From Anaerolineaceae bacterium UBA6133 (lineage in GTDB: Bacteria; Chloroflexota; Anaerolineae; Anaerolineales; Anaerolineaceae): DNA of 6,241 bases. Shown one piece after another: positions 1 to 6,150 of the stretch. How positions within the stretch are numbered: the first letter of the stretch is position 1; every line of letters begins with the position of its first letter. The position numbers and the translations under genes were made by a program. The notes beneath the pieces are model-generated. The model was not told the origin of the DNA and ran no database searches. It saw only the letters and a list, made by a program, of their open reading frames with translations. The stretch is taken from NCBI GenBank assembly GCA_002435825.1, contig DIVL01000062.1:1-6241 (forward strand), in the 5' to 3' direction.

Positions 1-36
1 CACTTAATTAGATGCAATTGCCCTGCCCAGTTACGC

Positions 37-62
37 TTGACTCTCGTCGCCTATGCTATAAT
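37..62 (+). promoter_or_regulatory. Probable sigma-70-type promoter with extended -10 for the LCP/transglycosylase pair
   Basis: TATAAT lies at 57-62 and is directly preceded by TGC (54-56), which makes an extended -10 element. A TTGACT hexamer sits at 37-42, but the 14-nt spacer is short for a normal -35 contact, so the extended -10 probably carries most of the activity. The transcript would start near 69, leaving a short leader before the first gene. Positions 1-36 show no gene or clear signal. Confidence 0.6.
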
Positions 63-85
63 CTTTATTCTGGTGGGGTGTCTAT

Positions 86-1435
86 TTGCCCTGCGATAAA
101 GCTATGGAAACGACCGGAACCTTACCAATTCATCGCCGTGTCAGAGCTTTGCTTGCAGCCGGAGCCCTGGTAGCCCTGGTGCTGATGATCAACGCCTGCG
201 GCTCCGGTGGGGGCAGACCGCCAGAAGCGTTAAGTGACCAGACTGTCACCCCCTGGGCATCCGCCACACCCACCGCGACCCTGCAGCCCAGCGCAACCCC
301 TACCCCGGATATCTGGCCGACCTTCGCGCCGCCCAGCAGACCTGCTGCCACCGCCATCCCCCCTGCCGCCCCCCGGCTGGAGCTGGATGAGGATGTCAAA
401 ATATGGCTGCTTCTTGGCACCGAAGCGGAGAAACCCTTCAGCGGTCGCACGGATGCCATTCATCTGCTGCTGATCAACGAGCGGCTTTCCAAGGCGAGCG
501 TCATCTCCATCCCGGGCAGCCTGTTTTTGTATCTCCCCGGGCACACGATGCAGCGGCTCAACACGGCTTTCGCCCTCGGCGGAATGGAACTTGTGCGCGA
601 CACGCTTGCCTACAACTTCGGCATCCGTCCCGACAAGTTTGTCCTGGTCCATCCAACTGAGTTCAAGTGGCTGGTGAATGACCTGGGCAATCTGGATGTG
701 AGCGTGCTCATCCCGATCAAGGACGCGTGCGGAGGTTTGCCCGCGGGAACGCACCAGATGAATGGTGAAAAAGTTTATTGTTATGTTTCGTATGATAGCG
801 GCGATGAGGTCAATCGCACCCGCCGCCAGCAGCAGGTTTTGCAGTTGCTCTTTACCAAATTAGTTCAAAATGGCAGATTAGCCCGGCTGCCCGTTTTATA
901 TGCTTCCTACCAGGAACGCCTGGAGACCGACATCTCCCTGCTGGATCTCCTTCTCCGCGTACCCCTGGCACTGCGTCTCGGGGATCCGGATCGGGTGAGC
1001 TACTTCGTATTGGGATGGGAGCAGCTGAGCGAGTGGGAATTGCCTGACAACACGCAAACCGTCGTTTTGCTTCCGCGTGAAGAAGAGGTTGCAGAGGTGT
1101 TTGAGCAGTCATTGGCGGCGATCAGCGAGCCCTCACCCCTTGGGGAGATCGTGCTGACTTACGAAGCCCAGGTGACCATCGCCGTCGCGCTGACCCAAAC
1201 CGCCCAGGCGACGCCGTATGTGCCCGTTCGGCCGACCAACACGCCAGTCATGCAGCCGACTCAGCCTGGTCAGCCAACTGCAAGCCGCACCGCGACCAGC
1301 ACAGCGACTCAACCCGGTCAGCCAACAGCGACGCGCACACCAACGCTCGTAGTGACGCCGCAACCGACTGCCACTTATTCTGAACCTTATCCGATACCGA
1401 CGGCGGTGTTCTACACCCCAACACCTTATCCGTAA
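86..1435 (+). CDS. LytR-CpsA-Psr (LCP)-like lipoprotein with Thr/Pro-rich linkers, catalytic motifs degenerate
   Basis: This 449-residue protein has a basic n-region (HRRVR), a hydrophobic stretch (about residues 21-35) and a lipobox-like INAC with C38, so it is probably a membrane-anchored lipoprotein. A Thr/Pro linker (about 54-95) leads into an LCP domain (about 104-310), followed by a long Thr/Pro/Gln tail ending TPTPYP. LCP enzymes normally transfer undecaprenyl-phosphate-linked glycopolymers to the cell wall. Recognisable LCP motifs are WLLLGTE, SGRTD (R121, D123), LNTAFALGG (158-166) and NRTRRQQQ (243-250). The usual SIPRD motif is SIPGS here (G144, S145), the usual YxRxR region is YVSYD, and the GG before the DV strand is GN. 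These losses suggest a binding or regulatory role rather than transferase activity. The TTG at 86 is chosen because GGTGGGGTG (72-80) can serve as ribosome-binding site. The in-frame ATG at 104 has no Shine-Dalgarno but would also leave an intact signal peptide. Family assignment is fairly secure; activity is uncertain. Confidence 0.8.
   Translation: MPCDKAMETTGTLPIHRRVRALLAAGALVALVLMINACGSGGGRPPEALSDQTVTPWASATPTATLQPSATPTPDIWPTFAPPSRPAATAIPPAAPRLELDEDVKIWLLLGTEAEKPFSGRTDAIHLLLINERLSKASVISIPGSLFLYLPGHTMQRLNTAFALGGMELVRDTLAYNFGIRPDKFVLVHPTEFKWLVNDLGNLDVSVLIPIKDACGGLPAGTHQMNGEKVYCYVSYDSGDEVNRTRRQQQVLQLLFTKLVQNGRLARLPVLYASYQERLETDISLLDLLLRVPLALRLGDPDRVSYFVLGWEQLSEWELPDNTQTVVLLPREEEVAEVFEQSLAAISEPSPLGEIVLTYEAQVTIAVALTQTAQATPYVPVRPTNTPVMQPTQPGQPTASRTATSTATQPGQPTATRTPTLVVTPQPTATYSEPYPIPTAVFYTPTPYP
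1262..1339 (+). repeat. Two copies of a 30-bp coding repeat in the LCP-like protein tail
   Basis: Bases 1262-1291 and 1310-1339 both encode QPGQPTAxRT and differ at several third positions. They are separated by 18 bp encoding a Thr/Ala/Ser segment. The synonymous differences point to an old duplication or to selection on composition rather than a recent slippage event. The segment is predicted to be disordered and extracellular. Confidence 0.7.
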
Positions 1436-1453
1436 AAAAGAATAAAGGAGAGA

Positions 1454-3340
1454 ATGTTTAGACAGACCAAACAACGGCCCAATACTCCACTCCTCAGAGT
1501 TCTGATGGTGTGTGGTCTTTTGCTGGGTCTGCTCGGAACTGCTCCCGCAAAGTCAATCTCATTACCTTCCGCCGGCATTAATCGCTTTGTGACCATCGAA
1601 GTCGACTACACTATCTACGAGTGGTGGCTGCTTTCGTGGAAAACCTCCGATATCGTCTGCCAGATTTACACCGAACACGAATCCTGGCCGGATGACTCCG
1701 AAGTGCTCTATTATTGTGGGTCAAGCATTCAAAAACAATGGACAAACACTGGCGCCTGCGACCAGAACATTACCAATCCCCAGGACTGCAAAGGTTTGTA
1801 TCTACACAAGGCAAGTGTGACGCCTTCCACGCGCACGGTGGAGATCAGCCTGCCTTCACCAGAAGTTTTTGTGTCCATTTCCAACTGTAACAAGGAATCG
1901 GGGCAGAACAATTGCACCACGCTGCCCTATCTGCGCCTGCAGGCAGTTGAACCGCTCCCCAACGAGCAGATCATCCAGATCCTTGGCACTGTTAACGGCG
2001 CCGGCTTTAGCTGCCCGGGCAGCGCCTGCGACTTGCCGCTAAGCCCGACCGGCATGGAAGGCGTGCAGGTTGAATTCTGGGCGGAGTCGAGTTATGGCGA
2101 CTCGAGCGAACGCTATCAGGCGCAGATTCGCGTGATCCCCTGGGGCGACTTTGCCAATCCCGATCAACCCGCCACCGACAAGCCCAGTTATTACGTGGAT
2201 GTGCTCAGTTCGCAGTGGTTGGGCGAAGGTCAGTCCACCTGTTCCGAGGTCTGGCAGAGCTTCCTGCCGGTGGATGGTCCTCCATCCTGGCTGAAGACGC
2301 CGGAGCTGGCGGAAGAGTTGGTTTCGACCAACGAGTATTTCCTCCTGGCAGGTTTGCTCATCAAGCAGGGTCTGGTGGATGCCAGCTCGTGCCCATCGGG
2401 CGGGCTTGAAACAAACGGTGCCGCGAACGCCTGCGGCATGGACACTGCCCAACCGGTGGTGGATGACTGGCAAAATCAATTTGACTCGGAGATCTTGCGC
2501 GTCGCCGAAGATACGGGTGTTCCAGCCCAGTTGATGAAAAATATTTTCAGTCGCGAGAGTCAATTCTGGCCTGGAATTTATGAAAAAGTTCAGGAGGCAG
2601 GGCTTGGGCATCTGAGCGACATTGGCGCGGACGGGGTTTTACTCTGGAACCCGGCTTTCTACAGCCAGTTCTGCCCGCTGATTCTCGTAGATGAAACTTG
2701 TCAGCGCGGGTTTGGCAACCTCGATCTTGCTCAGCAGGAAATGCTGCGCGGAGCGCTTGTTCAGAAGGTCAACGCAGCCTGTCCGGATTGCCCGGTTGGA
2801 ATTGACCTAAGCCAGGCAAGTTTTAGCATCAGCATCTTTGCCCGCAGCATCCTTGCCAATTGCGAGCAGGTGCGTCAGATTGTTTTCAACACCACTGGTC
2901 GCCAGCCGGGTCAGGTGGCGAAGTATGAGGATTTGTGGAAGTTTACTTTGCTGAATTACAACGCGGGTCCGGGCTGCCTTGGCAATGCTATGCAGCGCAC
3001 CATCAATAATGGCAATTCACTCACCTGGGATAACATTACCTCCAACCTGGAGGAGGGCTGCCGTGCCGGGATTGCTTACGTTGATGACGTCTCACGCATG
3101 CCTCAGCCAGAACCGGGTGGCATCGATGACCTTTTGAGCACACCCAAACCAGGCACCTACCTGCCCACACCCACACTCCAGCCGACCCCACGTCCGATTA
3201 TCATGACCCCCACGCCCGGACCGACTAATACGCCTGGACCGACCGCTACTCCTGGACCTACCGCTACCCCTGGATCAATCGCGTATCCTGGACCGACCGC
3301 CACCACGGGACCAGCCCCCACAGGCACTCCTTATCCCTAA
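1454..3340 (+). CDS. Secreted cysteine-rich protein with lytic-transglycosylase-like (lysozyme-fold) domain
   Basis: The 628-residue product starts with a Sec signal peptide (hydrophobic core about 13-28) and a likely signal peptidase I site after APA (30-32). Residues about 35-290 look beta-rich with many cysteines; I do not recognise that part as a named family. Residues about 340-560 resemble SLT/lysozyme-fold domains. An R-E-S motif with candidate catalytic E368 is followed by GLGHL (383-387) at the place of the usual GLMQ, and then by LLNYNAGPG (500-507 region), the classic YNAG motif. The expected role is cleavage or binding of peptidoglycan or a similar glycan outside the membrane. The mature protein has 18 cysteines, an even number, suggesting disulfides. 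The tail (about 565-628) is Thr/Pro/Gly-rich with a hexapeptide repeat and ends GTPYP. AAAGGAG (1444-1450) just upstream of the ATG and the 17-18 nt gap after the LCP-like gene support one operon. Domain call is good; true enzymatic activity is not proven because of the Gln-to-His change in GLGH. Confidence 0.78.
   Translation: MFRQTKQRPNTPLLRVLMVCGLLLGLLGTAPAKSISLPSAGINRFVTIEVDYTIYEWWLLSWKTSDIVCQIYTEHESWPDDSEVLYYCGSSIQKQWTNTGACDQNITNPQDCKGLYLHKASVTPSTRTVEISLPSPEVFVSISNCNKESGQNNCTTLPYLRLQAVEPLPNEQIIQILGTVNGAGFSCPGSACDLPLSPTGMEGVQVEFWAESSYGDSSERYQAQIRVIPWGDFANPDQPATDKPSYYVDVLSSQWLGEGQSTCSEVWQSFLPVDGPPSWLKTPELAEELVSTNEYFLLAGLLIKQGLVDASSCPSGGLETNGAANACGMDTAQPVVDDWQNQFDSEILRVAEDTGVPAQLMKNIFSRESQFWPGIYEKVQEAGLGHLSDIGADGVLLWNPAFYSQFCPLILVDETCQRGFGNLDLAQQEMLRGALVQKVNAACPDCPVGIDLSQASFSISIFARSILANCEQVRQIVFNTTGRQPGQVAKYEDLWKFTLLNYNAGPGCLGNAMQRTINNGNSLTWDNITSNLEEGCRAGIAYVDDVSRMPQPEPGGIDDLLSTPKPGTYLPTPTLQPTPRPIIMTPTPGPTNTPGPTATPGPTATPGSIAYPGPTATTGPAPTGTPYP
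3215..3304 (+). repeat. Five tandem 18-bp units encoding PGPTAT-type hexapeptides
   Basis: Units begin at 3215, 3233, 3251, 3269 and 3287 and encode PGPTNT, PGPTAT, PGPTAT, PGSIAY and PGPTAT (residues 588-617). Each begins with CCYGG. The fourth unit is the most diverged. In-frame 18-bp periodicity makes the copy number prone to change by slippage, which would lengthen or shorten the disordered tail without a frameshift. Confidence 0.85.
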
Positions 3341-3363
3341 TCCCCCTTAAAGCAGGGCTTAGG
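3336..3363. terminator. Possible weak bidirectional terminator between convergent genes
   Basis: CCTAA (3336-3340) pairs with TTAGG (3359-3363), and after one mismatch CCC (3342-3344) pairs with GGG (3355-3357). The hairpin uses both convergent stop codons. On the plus strand only four Ts follow, and the stem is interrupted, so termination would be inefficient. No better terminator lies between the two genes. Confidence 0.3.
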
Positions 3364-3574
3364 CTTTTCCTGAACGCAGCTCATCAAGCTGTGCTTCGAG
3401 TTCTGCCCTTTTCTCGATACCGGCCTGCTCCACTTCGTAGCGCACATTTTGGACGTAGTCGCAGATCTTTGCTTTTAATTCTTCACCCGAAAAAGGTGCG
3501 TACAGACGGGCTAATGAACTGCCGATCAGTCCGCCAAGCACTGCGCCAAATAACCAACTGGAACTTTTGCTCAT
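3359..3574 (-). CDS. YtxH-domain small membrane-associated protein
   Basis: The 71-residue product begins MSKSSSW. A glycine-rich hydrophobic segment (about residues 7-24, LFGAVLGGLIGSSLARL) leads into APFSGEELKAK, the pattern of YtxH-family proteins (AP-x-SGEE after a Gly-rich helix). A charged, Glu-rich helical tail follows (about 30-68). YtxH proteins are poorly understood and often stress-associated; the likely location is the cytoplasmic membrane with the helix inside the cell. The ATG at 3574 is chosen because AAAGGAA (complement of 3581-3587) sits 6 nt upstream. An in-frame extension to about 3655 would run through the promoter and lacks a better site. The gene converges on the transglycosylase-like gene with 18 nt between stop codons and is divergent from dnaK. 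Confidence 0.8.
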   Translation of the reverse strand: MSKSSSWLFGAVLGGLIGSSLARLYAPFSGEELKAKICDYVQNVRYEVEQAGIEKRAELEAQLDELRSGKA

Positions 3575-3604
3575 TTTATTTTCCTTTAGAGATTTTCTAG
3601 TTCT

Positions 3605-3632
3605 ATTATAAAGGATTGCTGACCGGGCACAA
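3605..3632 (-). promoter_or_regulatory. Promoter for the YtxH-family gene
   Basis: Read on the minus strand, TATAAT is at 3610-3605 and TTGTGC at 3632-3627, separated by 16 nt. This is a reasonable sigma-70-type pair. Transcription would begin near 3598, about 24 nt before the chosen ATG, with the Shine-Dalgarno inside the leader. Confidence 0.6.
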
Positions 3633-3793
3633 AAAAGTGTGTATGCTGCCGGCAAATCCCCTGGTTTGACCCGACAAAAATTTCTCCACAGTTACGAAAA
3701 AAGTGCTAATAACAGTCCAACAAAATGTTAATATCCCTCTATCAAACAAATATTATCCTTTAACTACTTTTATTATGCTAGTTTTAAGATAAC
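3633..3793 (+). promoter_or_regulatory. AT-rich upstream control region of dnaK, promoter not resolved
   Basis: This stretch must carry the dnaK promoter. Candidate pieces are TTGACC (3666-3671), TATTAT at 3751-3756 and 3771-3776, and AAGTGCTAA (3701-3709). The last matches 8 of 9 bases of the right half of the CIRCE operator. No -35/-10 pair with normal spacing stands out, and the expected left CIRCE half (about 3683-3691) matches poorly. No sigma-32-type promoter was seen. Confidence 0.35.
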
Positions 3794-3799
3794 AAGGAG
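3794..3799 (+). promoter_or_regulatory. Shine-Dalgarno AAGGAG that fixes the dnaK start
   Basis: AAGGAG at 3794-3799 is 5 nt before the ATG at 3805. An in-frame GTG at 3799 overlaps this site and so cannot be served by it. The ATG also gives the canonical DnaK N-terminus MGKIIGIDLGTTNS. Confidence 0.85.
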
Positions 3800-3804
3800 T
3801 GAAA

Positions 3805-5727
3805 ATGGGAAAAATTATTGGAATAGACTTGGGAACCACTAACAGTGTCGTCTCCATCATGGAAGGCGGATCCCCCACTGTGATTTCTACCTCGGAAGGG
3901 TCGCGTTTACTGCCTTCCGTGGTGGCTTTTAACAAAAACGGTGAACGCCTGGTAGGCATTCCCGCCAAGCGCCAGGCTATTGTTAACCCTGAAAATACCG
4001 TTTCTTCCGTGAAGCGTTTCATGGGACGCCGCTATGACGAAGTGGCGCAGGAACGCGGGATGGTCTCGTTTAAGGTTGTTGCCGGTCCCACTGGCGATGC
4101 CCGCATCCAGATCCCTGTCACGGGGCAAACCTACACCCCGCAGGAAATTTCTGCGATGGTTCTGGGCAAACTCAAGACGGATGCTGAAGCTTACCTGGGT
4201 GAAAAGGTCACCCAGGCTGTTATCACGGTGCCGGCTTACTTTAACGACAGCCAGCGCCAGGCAACCAAGGATGCCGGCAAGATCGCCGGGCTGGAAGTGA
4301 TGCGCATCATCAACGAACCAACTGCATCCGCGCTGGCTTATGGACTCGACAAGAAAGAAAATGAGATCATCCTGGTCTTTGACCTGGGCGGCGGTACGTT
4401 TGACGTCTCTCTGCTCGAAGTAGGCGGCGGCGTGGTGGAAGTGAAAGCCACCAACGGCGACACCCACCTCGGCGGCGATGACTGGGACAACGAGATTGTG
4501 AACTGGGCGGCGGAAGAATTCCGCAAGGACCAGGGCATTGACCTGCGGCAGGACCGCCAGGCGCTCCAGCGTCTGCGCGAAGCCGCGGAAAAAGCCAAGA
4601 TCGAGCTCAGCACTGTGCTGGAAACCGAAATAAACTTGCCGTACATCACGGCTGATGCCAGCGGACCCAAGCACCTGCTGCTCAAGCTCAGCCGTGCCAA
4701 ATTTGAACAGATGACCGAAGACCTGCTCAATCGCTGTCTGCTTCCCTTCCAGGCTGTTATTAAAGACGCTGGAGTGAGCATTGATCGCATCGATGAGGTG
4801 GTCCTTGTTGGTGGTGCCACGCGTATGCCGATGGTGCAGGAATTTGTTAAGAAGCAGACCAACGGCAAGGAGCCCAATAAAGGCGTCAACCCGGATGAGG
4901 TTGTTTCCATTGGAGCAGCCATCCAGGGCGGCGTGCTGGCTGGCGATGTCAAGGATGTGCTGCTGCTGGATGTGACCCCACTCTCGCTGGGCGTGGAAAC
5001 CCTGGGCGGCGTCATGACCCGTTTGATCGAACGCAACACCACCATCCCGGTCAAGAAAACCGAAACTTTCTCGACCGCGGAAGATAGCCAGACAGCCGTG
5101 GACATCCACGTTTTGCAGGGTGAACGCCCGATGGCAACCGACAACATGACCCTCGGACGCTTCCGCCTGGACGGCATTCCGCCGGCGCCACGCGGCATCC
5201 CGCAAGTGGAAGTTACATTTGATATTGATGCCAACGGCATCCTGAGCGTCGCCGCGAAGGATAAAGCCAGCGGTAAGGAGCAAAAAGTTGTCATCACCGC
5301 CTCCACCAACCTGGACAAGGCGGATGTGGAGCGCATGGTGCGCGAAGCCTCGCAAAACAAGGCTGAAGATGATCGCCGAAAGGCTTTGATTGAAGCCCGC
5401 AACATGGGCGACAGCCTGGCGTATCAGTCCGAAAAATCCCTGAAGGACCTGGGCGAGAAGGTGGACGCTGCCTTGCGCAACGACGCAGAAGCCAAGATCC
5501 AGGTGCTGCGTGGGGCGATCACTGGCGACGACGTCAGCGCGATCACCAACGCCAGTAATGCTTTACAGGAAGTAATGCAGAAGATCGGCACCGCTGCCTA
5601 TCAGCAAGCCGGACCCGCTGATGGCGGTCAGCCGGGAGCGGGATTTGGCGGTCAGCCTGGTCAGCAGCGCAGTCAGCCGGAAGGCAATGATGAAGACGTC
5701 GTGGAAGGCGAATTCCACGAAGCGTAA
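3805..5727 (+). CDS. dnaK: Molecular chaperone DnaK (Hsp70)
   Basis: This complete 640-residue Hsp70 uses ATP hydrolysis to cycle between binding and release of unfolded polypeptides in the cytoplasm, normally with DnaJ and GrpE. The nucleotide-binding domain (about 1-380) shows IDLGTTNS (phosphate 1; D8, T11, T12), VPAYFND (142-148), DLGGGTFD (193-200, phosphate 2), HLGGDDWDN (221-229 region) and VGGATRMP (335-342, adenosine site). The interdomain linker is about DVLLLDV (384-390). The beta substrate-binding domain follows (about 391-505), with TPLSLG and NTTIPVKK, then a helical lid (about 506-600) and a Gly/Gln-rich tail (about 603-630) ending DVVEGEFHEA. The NBD segment AQERGMVSFKVV, which many Firmicutes Hsp70s lack, is present. 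Trp in GGDDWDN, where E. coli has Phe, is also seen in actinobacterial DnaKs, so it is not a defect. Length equals the usual bacterial size (about 610-640). No grpE, dnaJ or hrcA lies next to it, and a terminator follows directly, so it is probably a single-gene transcript. Confidence 0.98.
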   Translation: MGKIIGIDLGTTNSVVSIMEGGSPTVISTSEGSRLLPSVVAFNKNGERLVGIPAKRQAIVNPENTVSSVKRFMGRRYDEVAQERGMVSFKVVAGPTGDARIQIPVTGQTYTPQEISAMVLGKLKTDAEAYLGEKVTQAVITVPAYFNDSQRQATKDAGKIAGLEVMRIINEPTASALAYGLDKKENEIILVFDLGGGTFDVSLLEVGGGVVEVKATNGDTHLGGDDWDNEIVNWAAEEFRKDQGIDLRQDRQALQRLREAAEKAKIELSTVLETEINLPYITADASGPKHLLLKLSRAKFEQMTEDLLNRCLLPFQAVIKDAGVSIDRIDEVVLVGGATRMPMVQEFVKKQTNGKEPNKGVNPDEVVSIGAAIQGGVLAGDVKDVLLLDVTPLSLGVETLGGVMTRLIERNTTIPVKKTETFSTAEDSQTAVDIHVLQGERPMATDNMTLGRFRLDGIPPAPRGIPQVEVTFDIDANGILSVAAKDKASGKEQKVVITASTNLDKADVERMVREASQNKAEDDRRKALIEARNMGDSLAYQSEKSLKDLGEKVDAALRNDAEAKIQVLRGAITGDDVSAITNASNALQEVMQKIGTAAYQQAGPADGGQPGAGFGGQPGQQRSQPEGNDEDVVEGEFHEA

Positions 5728-5745
5728 AAGTACCGTTTAGAATGC

Positions 5746-5780
5746 AAAGAGCCTGTTCATGTTGAGCAGGCTCTTTATTT
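5746..5780 (+). terminator. Rho-independent terminator after dnaK
   Basis: AAAGAGCCTG (5746-5755) and CAGGCTCTTT (5767-5776) form a perfect 10-bp stem with an 11-nt loop. The stem ends in a T-rich run (TTTATTT, 5774-5780). It starts 19 nt after the dnaK stop, with no other gene in between, and separates dnaK from the repeat block downstream. Confidence 0.88.
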
Positions 5781-5784
5781 AATC

Positions 5785-5854
5785 AGTTGTAGGTCGGAAT
5801 GAGACCGCTCCAGACCCTTTGCTCTTAATAAACCCTTCGCGGGCTCACTCCGAC
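5785..5854. repeat. Inverted-repeat unit 1 of a four-unit palindromic block
   Basis: GTCGGAATGAG (5793-5803) faces CTCACTCCGAC (5844-5854); 10 of 11 positions pair, and two more G-C pairs follow after a mismatch. The left arm belongs to an 18-nt string, AGTTGTAGGTCGGAATGA (5785-5802), that reappears almost unchanged at 6151. The 40-nt inner part shows no clear further stem. Confidence 0.7.
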
Positions 5855-5863
5855 ATCGATTCA

Positions 5864-5934
5864 TTTGGCGGAGTGCGCAAACCCTTGCAGCTGCGCTGCG
5901 AGGGCAGGGAGGCGCATTCCGCCCAAAGAACTAA
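5864..5934. repeat. Inverted-repeat unit 2: long two-stage hairpin
   Basis: The outer arms 5864-5878 and 5912-5927 pair over 15 bp with one G-T wobble and one bulged C (5924). Inside, CCCTTGCAGC (5882-5891) pairs with GCTGCGAGGG (5895-5904) over 10 bp with one wobble and a 3-nt loop. The right arm runs into GCCCAAAGAACTAA (5921-5934), whose counterpart closes unit 3. No T-run follows, so it is not a typical intrinsic terminator. Confidence 0.8.
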
Positions 5935-5974
5935 AAAGGTTGATTTTAGCCTTGAGATTTAACCAGACCCGGGA

Positions 5975-6136
5975 GTAGGGCGAGATTGGAAGCACAGCGA
6001 TTTTCAACATTCAGAAAACTTGGTGTGCTTCCAATCCGCCACTGGAATTATTTAGGGGAAATTCGGCGGATTGAGGGCACGATACGTTCTTCCATCACGT
6101 TGTTCACGGTGCCCTCAATCGCGCCCTACGAACTAA
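5975..6136. repeat. Inverted-repeat unit 3: cloverleaf with three hairpins in a closing stem
   Basis: The closing stem is GTAGGGCG (5975-5982) with CGCCCTAC (6122-6129). Inside are three back-to-back hairpins. Arm A is GATTGGAAGCACA (5984-5996) with 6024-6036, a perfect 13 bp, plus an inner TTTTC/GAAAA stem. Arm B is CAATCCGCC (6032-6040) with GGCGGATTG (6065-6073), plus inner GAATT/AATTC. Arm C is GATTGAGGGCAC (6069-6080) with 6109-6120, a perfect 12 bp. The arms share bases at their feet, so not all can be fully paired at once. TAACCAGA occurs on both sides (5960-5967 and 6134-6141). No coding potential is convincing in this interval. Confidence 0.85.
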
Positions 6137-6150
6137 CCAGATGCGGACGT

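Noticed and set aside
130..754. Several overlapping open frames opposite or beside the LCP-like gene
   Set aside because: They are shadows of a GC-rich, Pro/Thr-rich gene and have arginine- or proline-rich, non-protein-like composition.
3575..3655. Upstream extension of the YtxH-family gene to a start near 3655
   Set aside because: It would run through the TATAAT box at 3610-3605, and the added residues do not look like YtxH. The ATG at 3574 has a good Shine-Dalgarno.
3666..3694. TTGACC at 3666 as a normal -35 for dnaK
   Set aside because: No -10-like hexamer lies 16-18 nt downstream, so it is not reported as a promoter on its own.
3799..3804. GTG at 3799 as dnaK start
   Set aside because: It overlaps the AAGGAG site that serves the ATG at 3805, and it adds two residues not seen in DnaK N-termini.
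3907..5355. Long open frames antisense to dnaK (482 codons at 3907-5355, 355 codons at 4338-5405)
   Set aside because: Long antisense frames are a known by-product of dnaK codon usage and were historically misannotated as NAD-glutamate dehydrogenase. They show no promoter, ribosome-binding site or protein-like motif pattern here.
5975..6129. Cloverleaf as a tRNA or an integron attC site
   Set aside because: At 155 nt with 12-13 bp arms it lacks tRNA T-loop and anticodon features. It also lacks the attC simple-site core (GTTRRRY) at its ends, and no integrase gene is present.
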